Assembly: GCF_016313185.1 (NCBI RefSeq)
Contig: NZ_CP066218.1
Coordinates: forward strand, 5,394,001 to 5,458,000
Reading direction: 5' to 3'
Origin: Mycolicibacterium baixiangningiae
Lineage (GTDB): Bacteria; Actinomycetota; Actinomycetes; Mycobacteriales; Mycobacteriaceae
Length of the DNA: 64,000 nt
Below are positions 53,364 to 61,934 of this stretch, one piece after another (the stretch's first letter is position 1; each line of letters begins with the position of its first letter). The position numbers were made by a program, and so were the translations under genes. The notes beneath the pieces were generated by a model. The model was not told the origin of the DNA and made no database searches. It saw nothing but the letters and a program-made list of their open reading frames with translations.

Positions 53364-54248
53364 GTGGCAGTTCCTCGTATCGAGACCCGTGACGCATGGG
53401 TCGAATTCCCCATTTTCGATGCCAAGACCCGGTCGCTGAAGAAGGCGTTCCTCGGTAAGGCCGGCGGCGCGATCGGCCGCAACGAGTCGAACGTCGTCGT
53501 CATCGAGGCGCTTCGCGACATCACGATGTCGCTGGAACTCGGTGACCGCGTCGGGCTGGTCGGGCACAACGGCGCGGGCAAGTCGACGCTGCTGCGGCTG
53601 CTGTCGGGTATCTACGAACCGACCCGCGGATCTGCCACCGTCACCGGCCGGGTCGCGCCCGTGTTCGACCTCGGGGTGGGCATGGATCCGGAGATCTCCG
53701 GATTCGAGAACATCGTCATCCGCGGGCTGTTCCTCGGTCAGACCCGCAAACAGATGATGGCCAAGATCGACGAGATCGCCGAGTTCACCGAACTCGGCGA
53801 CTACCTGTCCATGCCGCTGCGCACCTACTCGACCGGTATGCGCGTGCGGTTGGCGATGGGTGTCGTCACGAGTATCGACCCGGAGATCCTGCTGCTCGAC
53901 GAGGGTATCGGAGCCGTCGACGCCGAATTCCTCAAGAAGGCGCAGTCGCGGCTGCAGAGCCTGGTCGAGCGCTCGGGAATCCTGGTGTTCGCCAGCCATT
54001 CCAACGAGTTCCTCGCACGGCTGTGCAAGACCGCGATGTGGATCGACCACGGCACCATCAAGATGGCGGGCGACATCGAGGATGTCGTGCGGGCCTACGA
54101 GGGCGAGGACGCCGCGCGGCACGTGCGCGAAGTGCTCGACGAGCACCGCGGGGACTGGTCGCCCGACGAGCGCTCGCGCGAGGAGAATCCAGCCGCCGAC
54201 GAGCGCTCGCGCGAGGAGAATCCAGCCGCCGACGAGCCCGCCCGATGA
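53364..54248 (+). CDS. wzt: Galactan ABC exporter, ATP-binding subunit
   Basis: 294 residues. Walker A GHNGAGKST is at 67-75, signature YSTGMRVRLAMG and Walker B ILLLDEG. It is the Rv3781 (RfbE) type that powers lipid-linked galactan export with Wzm. GTG start. The C-terminus is odd: a 33-bp tandem duplication encodes DERSREENPAA twice. Stop overlaps the glfT1 ATG by four bases. Confidence 0.93.
   Translation: MAVPRIETRDAWVEFPIFDAKTRSLKKAFLGKAGGAIGRNESNVVVIEALRDITMSLELGDRVGLVGHNGAGKSTLLRLLSGIYEPTRGSATVTGRVAPVFDLGVGMDPEISGFENIVIRGLFLGQTRKQMMAKIDEIAEFTELGDYLSMPLRTYSTGMRVRLAMGVVTSIDPEILLLDEGIGAVDAEFLKKAQSRLQSLVERSGILVFASHSNEFLARLCKTAMWIDHGTIKMAGDIEDVVRAYEGEDAARHVREVLDEHRGDWSPDERSREENPAADERSREENPAADEPAR
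54165..54230. repeat. 33-bp tandem duplication at the end of wzt
   Basis: 54165-54197 and 54198-54230 are identical; a partial third copy (GACGAG) follows. It contains the self-complementary CGAGCGCTCG and lengthens the Wzt tail by 11 residues without frame change. Confidence 0.92.
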
Positions 54249-55138
54249 CTGAGGCCGTCTACGCCGTCGTGGTCACCCACCGGCGTCCGGAGTCGTTGGC
54301 GCGATCGCTCGACGCGCTGTCCGCCCAGACCAGGCGGCCCGACGGGCTGATCGTCGTCGACAACGACGACGACTCCCAGGTGCGCGACCTGGTCGCCGGC
54401 CAACCGATCCCGTCGACCTATCTGGGGTCGCGCCGCAACCTCGGCGGCGCAGGCGGTTTCGCGCTCGGCATGCTGCATGCGCTCGCCGCGGGCGCGGACT
54501 GGGTGTGGCTGGCCGACGACGACGGGCGGCCGCTGGGTCCGTCGGTGCTCGATACGCTGCTGTCCTGTGCCGAGCGCCACGGGCTGGCCGAGGTGTCGCC
54601 GATGGTGTGCGACATCGACGACCCGACCCGGTTGGCGTTCCCGCTGCGCCGGGGGCTGGCGTGGCGGCGACGCGTCTCCCAACTCGGTGAGGGGGATCTG
54701 TTGCCGGGCATCGCCTCGCTGTTCAACGGCGCGCTGTTCCGCGCGTCGACGATCGAGGCGGTCGGAGTGCCGGATCTGCGCCTGTTCGTCCGTGGCGACG
54801 AGGTGGAACTGCACCGCCGCCTCGTGCGCTCGGGGCTGCCGTTCGGCACCTGTCTGAGAGCGACCTACGTCCACCCGTGCGGCACTGACGAATTCAAACC
54901 GATCCTCGGCGGGCGCATGCACACGCAGTATCCCGACGACGCGACCAAACGCTTCTTCACCTACCGCAATCGCGGATACCTGTTGTCCCAGCCGGGGCTG
55001 CGCAAGCTGCTGCCACAGGAGTGGGTGCGGTTCGGCTGGTACTTCCTGGTGTCCCGCCGCGACGTCCCCGGACTGCGGGAGTGGATCCGGTTGCGCCGTC
55101 TTGGTCGTGAGGAGAAATTCGGGAGGCCGGGCACATGA
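54245..55138 (+). CDS. glfT1: Galactofuranosyltransferase GlfT1
   Basis: 297 residues of GT-A fold, with the start YAVVVTHRRPESLARSLDAL, the Asp-rich UDP-Galf/metal site DDD at 91-93 and a C-terminal amphipathic part. It adds the first Galf residues to the rhamnosyl-GlcNAc lipid carrier in arabinogalactan synthesis, on the cytoplasmic face. Coupled by four-base overlaps to wzt and wzm; matches Rv3782. Confidence 0.93.
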   Translation: MTEAVYAVVVTHRRPESLARSLDALSAQTRRPDGLIVVDNDDDSQVRDLVAGQPIPSTYLGSRRNLGGAGGFALGMLHALAAGADWVWLADDDGRPLGPSVLDTLLSCAERHGLAEVSPMVCDIDDPTRLAFPLRRGLAWRRRVSQLGEGDLLPGIASLFNGALFRASTIEAVGVPDLRLFVRGDEVELHRRLVRSGLPFGTCLRATYVHPCGTDEFKPILGGRMHTQYPDDATKRFFTYRNRGYLLSQPGLRKLLPQEWVRFGWYFLVSRRDVPGLREWIRLRRLGREEKFGRPGT

Positions 55139-55965
55139 CGTTCGTCGACGCTTCAGCGCAGTCGAAGACGATGGCCCGCGCATGGCGTGACCTTCGGGAG
55201 GGGTTCCACAAGCGCGAGCTGTGGCTGCACCTGGGCTGGCAGGACATCAAACAGCGCTACCGCCGGTCGGTGCTGGGCCCGTTCTGGATCACCATCGCCA
55301 CCGGTGCCACCGCCGTCGCCATGGGGCTGCTGTACTCGAAGCTGTTCAAACTGGAGCTCTCCGAACACCTTCCGTACGTGACGATGGGCTTGATCGTCTG
55401 GAACCTGATCAACGCGTCGATCCTCGAGGGCGCCGACGTGTTCATCGCCAACGAGGGCCTGATCAAACAGCTGCCGACACCGCTGTCGGTGCACGTCTAC
55501 CGGCTGGTGTGGCGGCAGATGATCCTGTTCGCGCACAACATCATCATCTTCGTCGTCATCGCGATCATCTTTCCGAAGCCGTGGAACTGGGCCGACCTGT
55601 CGGTGATCCCGGCGCTCGCGCTGATCATGCTGAACTGCGTGTGGGTGTCGCTGTGCTTCGGCATCCTCGCGACCCGCTACCGCGATATCGGTCCACTGCT
55701 CAACAGCATCGTGCAGCTGCTGTTCTTCATGACGCCGATCATCTGGAACGAGGCGACGCTGCAGGCCCAGGGTGCCGGGCAGTGGGCGAAGCTCGTCGAG
55801 CTCAACCCACTGCTGCACTACCTCGACATCGTGCGGGCCCCGCTGCTGGGCGCCGACCAGGAGCTGCGGCACTGGATCGTCGTCATCGTGCTGACGGTGA
55901 TCGGCTGGACGCTGGCGGCGCTCGCGATGAAGCAGTACCGCGCGCGCGTGCCGTACTGGGTGTGA
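55135..55965 (+). CDS. wzm: Galactan ABC exporter, membrane subunit
   Basis: 276 residues of ABC-2 type permease with six membrane helices; N-terminal GFHKRELWLHLGWQDIKQRYRRSVLGPFW is the cytoplasmic helix typical of Wzm/TagG. Pairs with Wzt to flip the galactan lipid. Matches Rv3783 (RfbD). Overlaps glfT1 by four bases. Confidence 0.93.
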   Translation: MTFVDASAQSKTMARAWRDLREGFHKRELWLHLGWQDIKQRYRRSVLGPFWITIATGATAVAMGLLYSKLFKLELSEHLPYVTMGLIVWNLINASILEGADVFIANEGLIKQLPTPLSVHVYRLVWRQMILFAHNIIIFVVIAIIFPKPWNWADLSVIPALALIMLNCVWVSLCFGILATRYRDIGPLLNSIVQLLFFMTPIIWNEATLQAQGAGQWAKLVELNPLLHYLDIVRAPLLGADQELRHWIVVIVLTVIGWTLAALAMKQYRARVPYWV

Positions 55966-56093
55966 CGGATCCGGGACCCGAGTTGAATCGGCAAGAAGCT
56001 CCTTGCTGTGAAAAGGACAATTCAACGAATTCTCGATCGGTTTGAGAGTTACGGTCGCGCTGCCGATATTTACGTAACCGTAAGGAAACCGAA

Positions 56094-57464
56094 GTGGAAT
56101 CACGACTTCGTCCGTATACGACTGCCGGAATCGCCCTGGTCGGGGCCAGCGTCATCGCATTATCTCCAGTCGCACCGCCGCTGCCCGACGTCAAGGTGGC
56201 CAATCCGTCGGTACAGCTCTCCGCCGCCGTCGACCCCTTCACCCCGTGGGTCGACCTCCTCGGGCAGGCCGAAACGAACCTCACGGGCCTCGCCGACGGC
56301 TGGGCCGAAGCGCCGTTCCCGGTGCTGCAGCAGGTGATCGTCAACCAGCTCGGATACCTGAGCGAGCTCCCAAACTTCGAAGCGATCGCCGGACAGCTCC
56401 TGACCAATCTGCAGGCCGGCTTCGAGGCGCCGTTCGCCCCGGATCTGGTGGGATCACTCGACCCCGCGCACGTGGCGCTGTTTGACCTCCTCCCGCTGCT
56501 GGACGTGCTGCCCGCCGATCTCCAACCGCTGATCGACTTCTCGGCGAGCCCACTCAGTGGCGTGCTGCTGGGGCTCGTCGGCCCGGTGATCGGTCCGGTG
56601 CTGGCCCTGGCGGCGAGCGTCCAATCGATCGTCGGGAACCTCACGAGCGAGGCACCCGATCCCGAAGCGGCGCTGAACACGCTGATCAACGTTCCCGCCG
56701 CCATGGCCGACGCCTTCCTCAACGGTGGACAGACTCTCGACCTCACCCCCGTGCTCTCGGCTGTAGGGCTGGAGTTGGAGGCCCTGGGCTTTCCGCTCGC
56801 GGTGGGGATCACCTTCGGTGGTCTGCTGAGTCCCGGAGGGTCGATCTTCAACGCCCTCGATCTCGGCCTCGTCATCGGCGGGGAGACCAGCACGCTGGCA
56901 GCAGGAGTAGGACCGGGCGCCATCGGTTCGCTGATCAACCTCTCCAAGGCAATCGCGCGGGCCATCGGCTGGGACGGCACGGGGAACCCGCTGGAAGCGG
57001 ACGACGCACCACCGTCGCCGGCGCTGCCGCGTTCCGCCGACGACACCTCGCTCTTGAAGGCGTCGACAACGTCGATCACGGTGACCGAGACCAGCACCGG
57101 CACCGGCACCGGCACCGGCACCGAAGAGGTCACGTCAGGCGATCCGGCACCGGAGGGCGCGCCCGCACCCGAGGGGAGCGCCGAGAGCGGGACCCCCGCG
57201 CCGGTCGAGCAGGTGAACGCCGACGAGACCGCGGCCCCCGTCGATCAGGACAACGGCGACGAGACGGTCGCCAAGCCGGTCACGAAGAAACCCAATCCGG
57301 GCGCCAAGATCGCAGGCGCCCTCAAGGCGACCGGCGACAACCTCAGGGCGGCGGCGAACGACCTGGGCAAGCGCCTCACCAACGGCGGCAAGAAGACTCC
57401 GAAAGAGCAGAAGGCACCCGCCGCGGACAAGGCGTCCCCTTCGGAGAAGTCGGCGAGCGAGTAA
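56094..57464 (+). CDS. GjpA-like outer-membrane porin family protein
   Basis: 456 residues, GTG start after a TAAGGAAACC site. The signal-like N-terminus (GIALVGASVIALSPVAPPLP) and the body PWVDLLGQAETNLTGLADGWAEAPFPVLQQ match the GjpA porin family of Gordonia and mycobacteria. The region after residue 310 is a Thr/Pro/Ala/Lys-rich tail with an in-frame hexamer repeat. Porin function is known only for GjpA itself. Confidence 0.82.
   Translation: MESRLRPYTTAGIALVGASVIALSPVAPPLPDVKVANPSVQLSAAVDPFTPWVDLLGQAETNLTGLADGWAEAPFPVLQQVIVNQLGYLSELPNFEAIAGQLLTNLQAGFEAPFAPDLVGSLDPAHVALFDLLPLLDVLPADLQPLIDFSASPLSGVLLGLVGPVIGPVLALAASVQSIVGNLTSEAPDPEAALNTLINVPAAMADAFLNGGQTLDLTPVLSAVGLELEALGFPLAVGITFGGLLSPGGSIFNALDLGLVIGGETSTLAAGVGPGAIGSLINLSKAIARAIGWDGTGNPLEADDAPPSPALPRSADDTSLLKASTTSITVTETSTGTGTGTGTEEVTSGDPAPEGAPAPEGSAESGTPAPVEQVNADETAAPVDQDNGDETVAKPVTKKPNPGAKIAGALKATGDNLRAAANDLGKRLTNGGKKTPKEQKAPAADKASPSEKSASE
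57095..57123. repeat. CACCGG hexamer repeat in the porin gene
   Basis: Four exact copies plus a fifth of five matching bases encode a TG dipeptide run. Copy-number change would alter the linker length by two residues per unit, not the frame. Confidence 0.9.
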
Positions 57465-57476
57465 TCACGAGGGGTG

Positions 57477-57546
57477 CCGCCCGCGTTCGTGACCGCACGG
57501 CGGAAATCCGGGCGATTTCCCGCCGTCAGGTTACGAACGCGGGCGG
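57477..57546. terminator. Nested inverted repeats after the porin gene
   Basis: Outer 14-bp perfect arms (57477-57490 and 57533-57546) enclose a second hairpin (57499-57508 with 57515-57525, one bulge). It probably ends porin transcription; it could also be a repeated palindromic element. Confidence 0.65.
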
Positions 57547-57592
57547 TTATTTCGCACAGGCACTTCCCAGGATGCTTTAGCGTTATGGCGAT

Positions 57593-57916
57593 ATGAGCAT
57601 CCCGCCATACCAACCGCCGACGTCCTCGACACCGGGCGGCAGCAACACGCTGCGATGCCCGAAGTGCTCCGGGGCGATGAAAACCTACGAGCGCAACGGC
57701 ATCCACCTCGAGCAATGCGACAGCTGCCGCGGCATCTTTCTCGACTTCGGGGAACTCGAGGCGCTCACGCAGATGGAGAGCCGCTTCGCGCAGGCTCCGC
57801 TGCCCCCGCCCCAGCAGTCCTACGGCGGGGGCCACGGATACGGTCCTGGCTGGGGCCAGCACGGTAACAAGCACTACCGCAAACAGGGCTTCGGACGGCT
57901 GTTCTTCTCCAGCTAG
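57593..57916 (+). CDS. TFIIB-type zinc-finger protein
   Basis: 107 residues. Zinc ribbon CPKCSGAMKTYERNGIHLEQCDSCRGIFLDFGELEAL at residues 22-58 with four Cys, then a Gly/His-rich tail. Family of short zf-TFIIB proteins common in bacteria; function unknown. Its end overlaps the convergent kinase-fold gene by four bases. Confidence 0.85.
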   Translation: MSIPPYQPPTSSTPGGSNTLRCPKCSGAMKTYERNGIHLEQCDSCRGIFLDFGELEALTQMESRFAQAPLPPPQQSYGGGHGYGPGWGQHGNKHYRKQGFGRLFFSS

Positions 57917-58671
57917 ATCATCCGCGCACAGGCTTCGACAAGCAGATCGTCGTCCGGGTGGTTGACCGCCGCGGCGACCACGGCCGCCCTGGCGAACGGT
58001 TCGAGCACCGGCCACGGGTCGGCGGACGCAGCGATTAGTGCTGCGCCGCCGGCCTGCCGGTATGCGCCGAGGAACGCCGACCAGTCGTCGTCCGGGATGT
58101 GCCCGGCCGCCCAGAACCCCGCGGGCCGCGCAAGGTCCCAGGCGGGATCGCCGACCCCGAGATCGTCGATGTCGATGAGCACCCACGGTTGACCAGACGC
58201 TCGGCGGCCGAGCTGGCCGAGGTGGAAGTCTCCGTGCACGACCGTGCTTGGCCGGCCCGGCGAGCCGACGCGCCACACCTGCGGCGGTAGTCCGACCACC
58301 GCACGCCGCACCGCCTCCGCGGCGGCCCCCGTCCCCCGCAGCCGCTCGACGGCCCGCCGCAGCCGGACCGGCCATCCGTGCGGGAGCCGCGCCGCGACCG
58401 GCTGGGCATGCAACCGCGCGAGCAGCGCCCCGGCCTCCGCCCACGGCAGCAGCTCCGGTTGCGGCACCACGACGTCCACGCGGGGCCATCGGCTCCTCCA
58501 CCGCGCGCCGGCCCGTTCGGGCACCACCGTCAGCGGCGCCAGCAGGGTCTCGTGCAGTTCGTCGGCCACCGTCAGCCGCGTCCGCAGTGCGCGCGGATCG
58601 GTCCCGGGCCGGTGCAGCTTCGTCACGACGTCACCGTCGAACGTGATCTCCGCACCGGACCGGGTCTGCAC
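57913..58671 (-). CDS. Phosphotransferase (APH) fold protein
   Basis: 252 residues with the kinase catalytic loop VVHGDFHLGQLG and metal site IDIDDLGVGDPAWDLA. A short N-lobe starts with EITFDGDVVTKLHRPG. GTG start. Substrate unknown; small-molecule kinases of this fold act on choline, antibiotics or sugars. No resistance context. Confidence 0.82.
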   Translation of the reverse strand: MQTRSGAEITFDGDVVTKLHRPGTDPRALRTRLTVADELHETLLAPLTVVPERAGARWRSRWPRVDVVVPQPELLPWAEAGALLARLHAQPVAARLPHGWPVRLRRAVERLRGTGAAAEAVRRAVVGLPPQVWRVGSPGRPSTVVHGDFHLGQLGRRASGQPWVLIDIDDLGVGDPAWDLARPAGFWAAGHIPDDDWSAFLGAYRQAGGAALIAASADPWPVLEPFARAAVVAAAVNHPDDDLLVEACARMI

Positions 58672-58690
58672 ACTCCCGACCGTATTGGTT

Positions 58691-59161
58691 TCAGCGGCGC
58701 GGGATCGACTGCGGTGCGGCGAGGTTGATCCGGTTCCACGCGTTGATGGTCACTGCCATCGCGATCAGCTGACCCAGTTCGCGGTCGGTGAAGACCTCGG
58801 CGGCCTGCTGGTACACCTCGTCGCTGACCGCGCCCCGCTCGGCGACCTCGGTGACGGCCTCGGTCAGTGCCAGTGCGGCGCGCTCCCGTTCGGTGAAGAG
58901 GTCGCCCGCCTCGTCCCATGCGGCCACCAACGCCAGCCGCTGGTCGGTCTCGCCGTGGGTGCGGGCGTCGCGGGTGTGCATGTCGAGGCAGAATGCGCAG
59001 CCGTTGATCTGCGAGGCGCGGATCTTGATCAGCTCGCCGATGGTCGGGTCGACGTCTTTCGCGGACGCGTCCGACAGCGTCATCATCGCGCCGTAGAGCT
59101 CCGGAGCGACCTTGAACATCTTGATGCGGCCGCTGGTCCCGGCATTCAGTGTCTGTGTCAT
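58691..59161 (-). CDS. Carboxymuconolactone decarboxylase/AhpD-like protein
   Basis: 156 residues. The active-site CxxC lies in INGCAFCLDMHTRDA with the following His, as in AhpD peroxidase-type members. KIRASQINGCAF and DQRLALVAAWDEA are family marks. ATG before TQTLNAG. Divergent from the MocR gene, with 49 bases between the starts; probably its target. Confidence 0.88.
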   Translation of the reverse strand: MTQTLNAGTSGRIKMFKVAPELYGAMMTLSDASAKDVDPTIGELIKIRASQINGCAFCLDMHTRDARTHGETDQRLALVAAWDEAGDLFTERERAALALTEAVTEVAERGAVSDEVYQQAAEVFTDRELGQLIAMAVTINAWNRINLAAPQSIPRR

Positions 59162-59210
59162 ATCTCGAACGGTAGTCCCGAAAAACCCACGCAGATGGTT
59201 CAATTGTGAC
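59162..59210. promoter_or_regulatory. Divergent promoter region, AhpD-like gene and MocR gene
   Basis: Only 49 bases separate the two starts. MocR regulators often bind such shared regions to repress themselves and control the divergent gene. No clear operator repeat is visible. Confidence 0.4.
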
Positions 59211-60623
59211 GTGACTTCGTGGGCCAATTCGGGGGCGCGCGACCTGCACCTCGACCTGCGCGAGGTGATCCGGCCCGGCGCCCGCGGGGTGCGCGACCTG
59301 CTGATCAACGCGCTGCGCGATGCCGTCCGCTCGGGCCGGCTCACCCCCGGCACCACGCTCCCGCCGTCGCGCACGCTGGCCGCCGACCTCGGCATCGCCC
59401 GCAACACGGTCGCCGAGTCCTACGCCGAACTCGTCGCCGAAGGCTGGCTGGCGTCGCGGCAGGGCGCAGGCACCTGGGTGGTGAACACCGGCGCGCGACA
59501 ACTGAGCACCCGGCCGCGCGGACGACGCACGACCGCGCGCCACAACCTGATGCCCGGCTCCCCCGACGTGTCGGAGTTCCCGCGCGGCGCCTGGCTCACC
59601 TCCGCACGGCGCGCGCTGACCAACGCTCCGAACGAAGCGTTGTGGATGGGCGATCCACGCGGCCGTCAGGAACTGCGCGAGGCGCTCGCCGACTACCTCG
59701 GGCGGGTGCGCGGCGTGCGCACCTCACCGGAGACGATCGTCATCTGCGCGGGCGTGCGGCATGCGGTCGAACTGCTCACGCGAGTCTTCGGCCCGCAGCG
59801 GCCGATCGCCGTCGAAGCTTACGGCCTGTTCATCTTTCGCGACGCGATCAGCGCGCTGGGCTCGTCGACGGCGCCCATCGGCCTCGACGAGCACGGTGCG
59901 GTGATCAGCGACCTCGACCAGTACGACGTGCCCGCCGTCCTGCTCACCCCGGCCCACCACAACCCGCACGGAATGCCGCTGCACCCCACCCGCCGCACCG
60001 CCGCCGTCGAGTGGGCGCAGCGCCGCGGCGGCTACGTCCTCGAGGACGACTACGACGGCGAGTTCCGCTACGACCGCCAGCCCGTCGGTGCGATGCAGAG
60101 CCTCGCGCCCGACCGGGTGATCTACCTCGGCTCGGTCAGCAAGAGTTTGGCGCCGGCGCTGCGGCTGGGGTGGATGGTGCTGCCCGACCACCTCGTCGAA
60201 CCCGTGCTGGCCGCCGCGGGCGGCAGCCAGTTCTTCGTCGACTCCCTGGCGCAGCTGACCATGGCGGATTTCATCACCAGCGGCCAGTACGACCGACACA
60301 TCCGCCGGATGCGGATGCGGTACCGGAGGCGGCGCGACCGGCTCGTCGACGCACTCGCCCCGTTCGACGTCGAGATCCGCGGTCTGGCAGCGGGGCTCAA
60401 TGCGCTGCTGACCCTGCCCGACGGCGTCGAGCACGAGGTGCTGCAACGCGCCGGCAACGCAGGTATCGCGCTGACCGGCCTGTCCGTCATGCGCCACCCC
60501 GCGGCCGGACCGGACGTCGCCGACCCCGACGGCGTGATCATCGGTTTCGGCGCACCCGCCGAACACGCCTTCCCCGCGGCGCTCGACGCGCTGTGCGGCG
60601 TCCTGAACACGGCGCTGCGCTGA
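59211..60623 (+). CDS. MocR-type GntR regulator with aminotransferase domain
   Basis: 470 residues: GntR winged helix-turn-helix (about 14-80; GRLTPGTTLPPSRTLAADLGIARNTV), a linker, then an aminotransferase-fold effector domain with PLP lysine in SVSKSLAPALRLGW (Lys311). Such regulators (PdxR, GabR) sense PLP or amino compounds. GTG start right after the divergent promoter. Target is likely the AhpD-like gene. Confidence 0.9.
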   Translation: MTSWANSGARDLHLDLREVIRPGARGVRDLLINALRDAVRSGRLTPGTTLPPSRTLAADLGIARNTVAESYAELVAEGWLASRQGAGTWVVNTGARQLSTRPRGRRTTARHNLMPGSPDVSEFPRGAWLTSARRALTNAPNEALWMGDPRGRQELREALADYLGRVRGVRTSPETIVICAGVRHAVELLTRVFGPQRPIAVEAYGLFIFRDAISALGSSTAPIGLDEHGAVISDLDQYDVPAVLLTPAHHNPHGMPLHPTRRTAAVEWAQRRGGYVLEDDYDGEFRYDRQPVGAMQSLAPDRVIYLGSVSKSLAPALRLGWMVLPDHLVEPVLAAAGGSQFFVDSLAQLTMADFITSGQYDRHIRRMRMRYRRRRDRLVDALAPFDVEIRGLAAGLNALLTLPDGVEHEVLQRAGNAGIALTGLSVMRHPAAGPDVADPDGVIIGFGAPAEHAFPAALDALCGVLNTALR

Positions 60624-60648
60624 GCGCGGCACCGCATAAGCTGCCAGG

Positions 60649-61059
60649 GTGGCCGAGCCCCCCATATCGCCCCAGCTGCCGCTGACCACGCAGGTGTGGC
60701 GGTTCCTCGCCACCGGCGGCCTCGCCGCGATCGTCGACTTCGGCCTCTACGTGCTGCTGCTCGAAGTGGGTCTGCACGTCAACATCGCCAAGACGCTCAG
60801 CTTCATCGCAGGCACTACAACCGCCTATCTGATCAACCGGCGCTGGACCTTCCAAGCACCTCCCAGCCGGGCCCGGTTCCTCGCGGTGTGCGGGCTCTAC
60901 GCGACGACGTACGCCGTGCAGGTCGGCATCAACTACGCCTTCTACACGGCCTGGGACGACAAGCCCTGGCGGGTGCCGGTGGCGTTCGTCATCGCCCAGG
61001 GCACCGCGACGGTGATCAACTTCATCGTGCAGCGCGCGGTGATCTTCCGGTTGCGGTAG
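60649..61059 (+). CDS. GtrA family membrane protein (Rv3789-like)
   Basis: 136 residues with four membrane helices; WRFLATGGLAAIVDFGLYVLLL and the family RRWTF mark (INRRWTFQAP). Rv3789 was proposed to flip decaprenyl-phospho-arabinose or to anchor the priming arabinosyltransferase. In M. tuberculosis it directly precedes dprE1; here a three-gene block on the other strand separates them. Confidence 0.88.
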   Translation: MAEPPISPQLPLTTQVWRFLATGGLAAIVDFGLYVLLLEVGLHVNIAKTLSFIAGTTTAYLINRRWTFQAPPSRARFLAVCGLYATTYAVQVGINYAFYTAWDDKPWRVPVAFVIAQGTATVINFIVQRAVIFRLR

Positions 61060-61065
61060 CGCGCC

Positions 61066-61374
61066 TCAGTCCGTGCCGCCCACCGATCGGTCCAGCGCGT
61101 CGCCGCCTTCCTGGTCTTGCCGGTCATACACGTCGGCCGCGGCGCGCAGCTTGTCGCCGAGGTCGGTCAGATCGGCGCGCAGGCGCTCGGCCTGCGCCTC
61201 GAGGATGGCGATGAACTTCGAATACCCGGGCGTCCCTGCTTGTTTCCACGCCGCCGTCTGTCCGGCGATGCTGTCGGCCACCCCGGATCGACTCATCGCG
61301 GCCTCCTGGGCCACGACGTGCATCTGATCAGCTGACCGGCGTACCTCGGCGGGCACCACGTACACATCGCTCAT
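61066..61374 (-). CDS. EspC/WXG100-like ESX-associated small protein
   Basis: 102 residues, two-helix hairpin profile: MSDVYVVPAEVRRSADQMHVVAQEAAMSRSGVADSI, then TPGYSKFIAILEAQAERLRADLTDLGDKLRAAADVYDRQDQEGG. It fits the type VII export pattern of DUF2580/EspC-like proteins, with a W-bearing turn (TAAWKQ) between helices. Last gene of a three-gene operon joined by overlaps. Confidence 0.75.
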   Translation of the reverse strand: MSDVYVVPAEVRRSADQMHVVAQEAAMSRSGVADSIAGQTAAWKQAGTPGYSKFIAILEAQAERLRADLTDLGDKLRAAADVYDRQDQEGGDALDRSVGGTD

Positions 61375-61934
61375 GGCGCGGCGCTCCCGGCCGAACGCCG
61401 GCACGCGATGGAACCCGTGATCAACGACGCTTCCCGCGATCCGAACACCAGCGTGCGACCGTCTTGGCTGCTGAACCGCACGTCATGGTTGCCAGTGGAG
61501 TTCGCCATCGCCGTGACTTCGGTCAGACCGGCCTCGGCCGCCATCCGCTGCACAGCGGGATACACCAGGTCCCACTGCTGGTCATCGAAGGAGATCGGCG
61601 ACGTCAGCTTGGCGAAGTACAGCGAGGTGCCCTTGTGGCCCGTCGCCTCTTGGGTGCACCCCGAGCGGGCTTCGTCATACGCCCATTGCCACGGCGCGCT
61701 GGCGGGCACGACCTGCGACACTTCCGCGCGCACCCGCTCGATCAACTCCAGCATCTGCGATCTGGTCTGCTCGATGTCCGGTAGCTCCGCGATGTCGGCC
61801 ACAGGTATCTCCTCGTTCACGATCGGCGAGTCGTAGTCACCGCCACCACCTCCGCCACAGCCGCACGTGAAGACCAGCGCCGTCAGGACGGCCGCTGCGC
61901 GCCGCCGGAAGTGGGGCACCCTCGATTCCCTCAC
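61371..61934 (-). CDS. Lipoprotein of unknown function
   Basis: 187 residues with a basic N-terminus, hydrophobic helix and lipobox-like FTCGC followed by a Gly run. The mature part includes RSGCTQEATGHKGTSLYFAKLTSPISF with a cysteine and ends CRRSAGSAAP. Overlaps both neighbours by four bases (GTGA, ATGA). Recalls LppJ/LpqN-like lipoproteins that accompany hydrolase/EspC operons. Exact family not certain. Confidence 0.72.
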   Translation of the reverse strand: MRESRVPHFRRRAAAVLTALVFTCGCGGGGGGDYDSPIVNEEIPVADIAELPDIEQTRSQMLELIERVRAEVSQVVPASAPWQWAYDEARSGCTQEATGHKGTSLYFAKLTSPISFDDQQWDLVYPAVQRMAAEAGLTEVTAMANSTGNHDVRFSSQDGRTLVFGSREASLITGSIACRRSAGSAAP

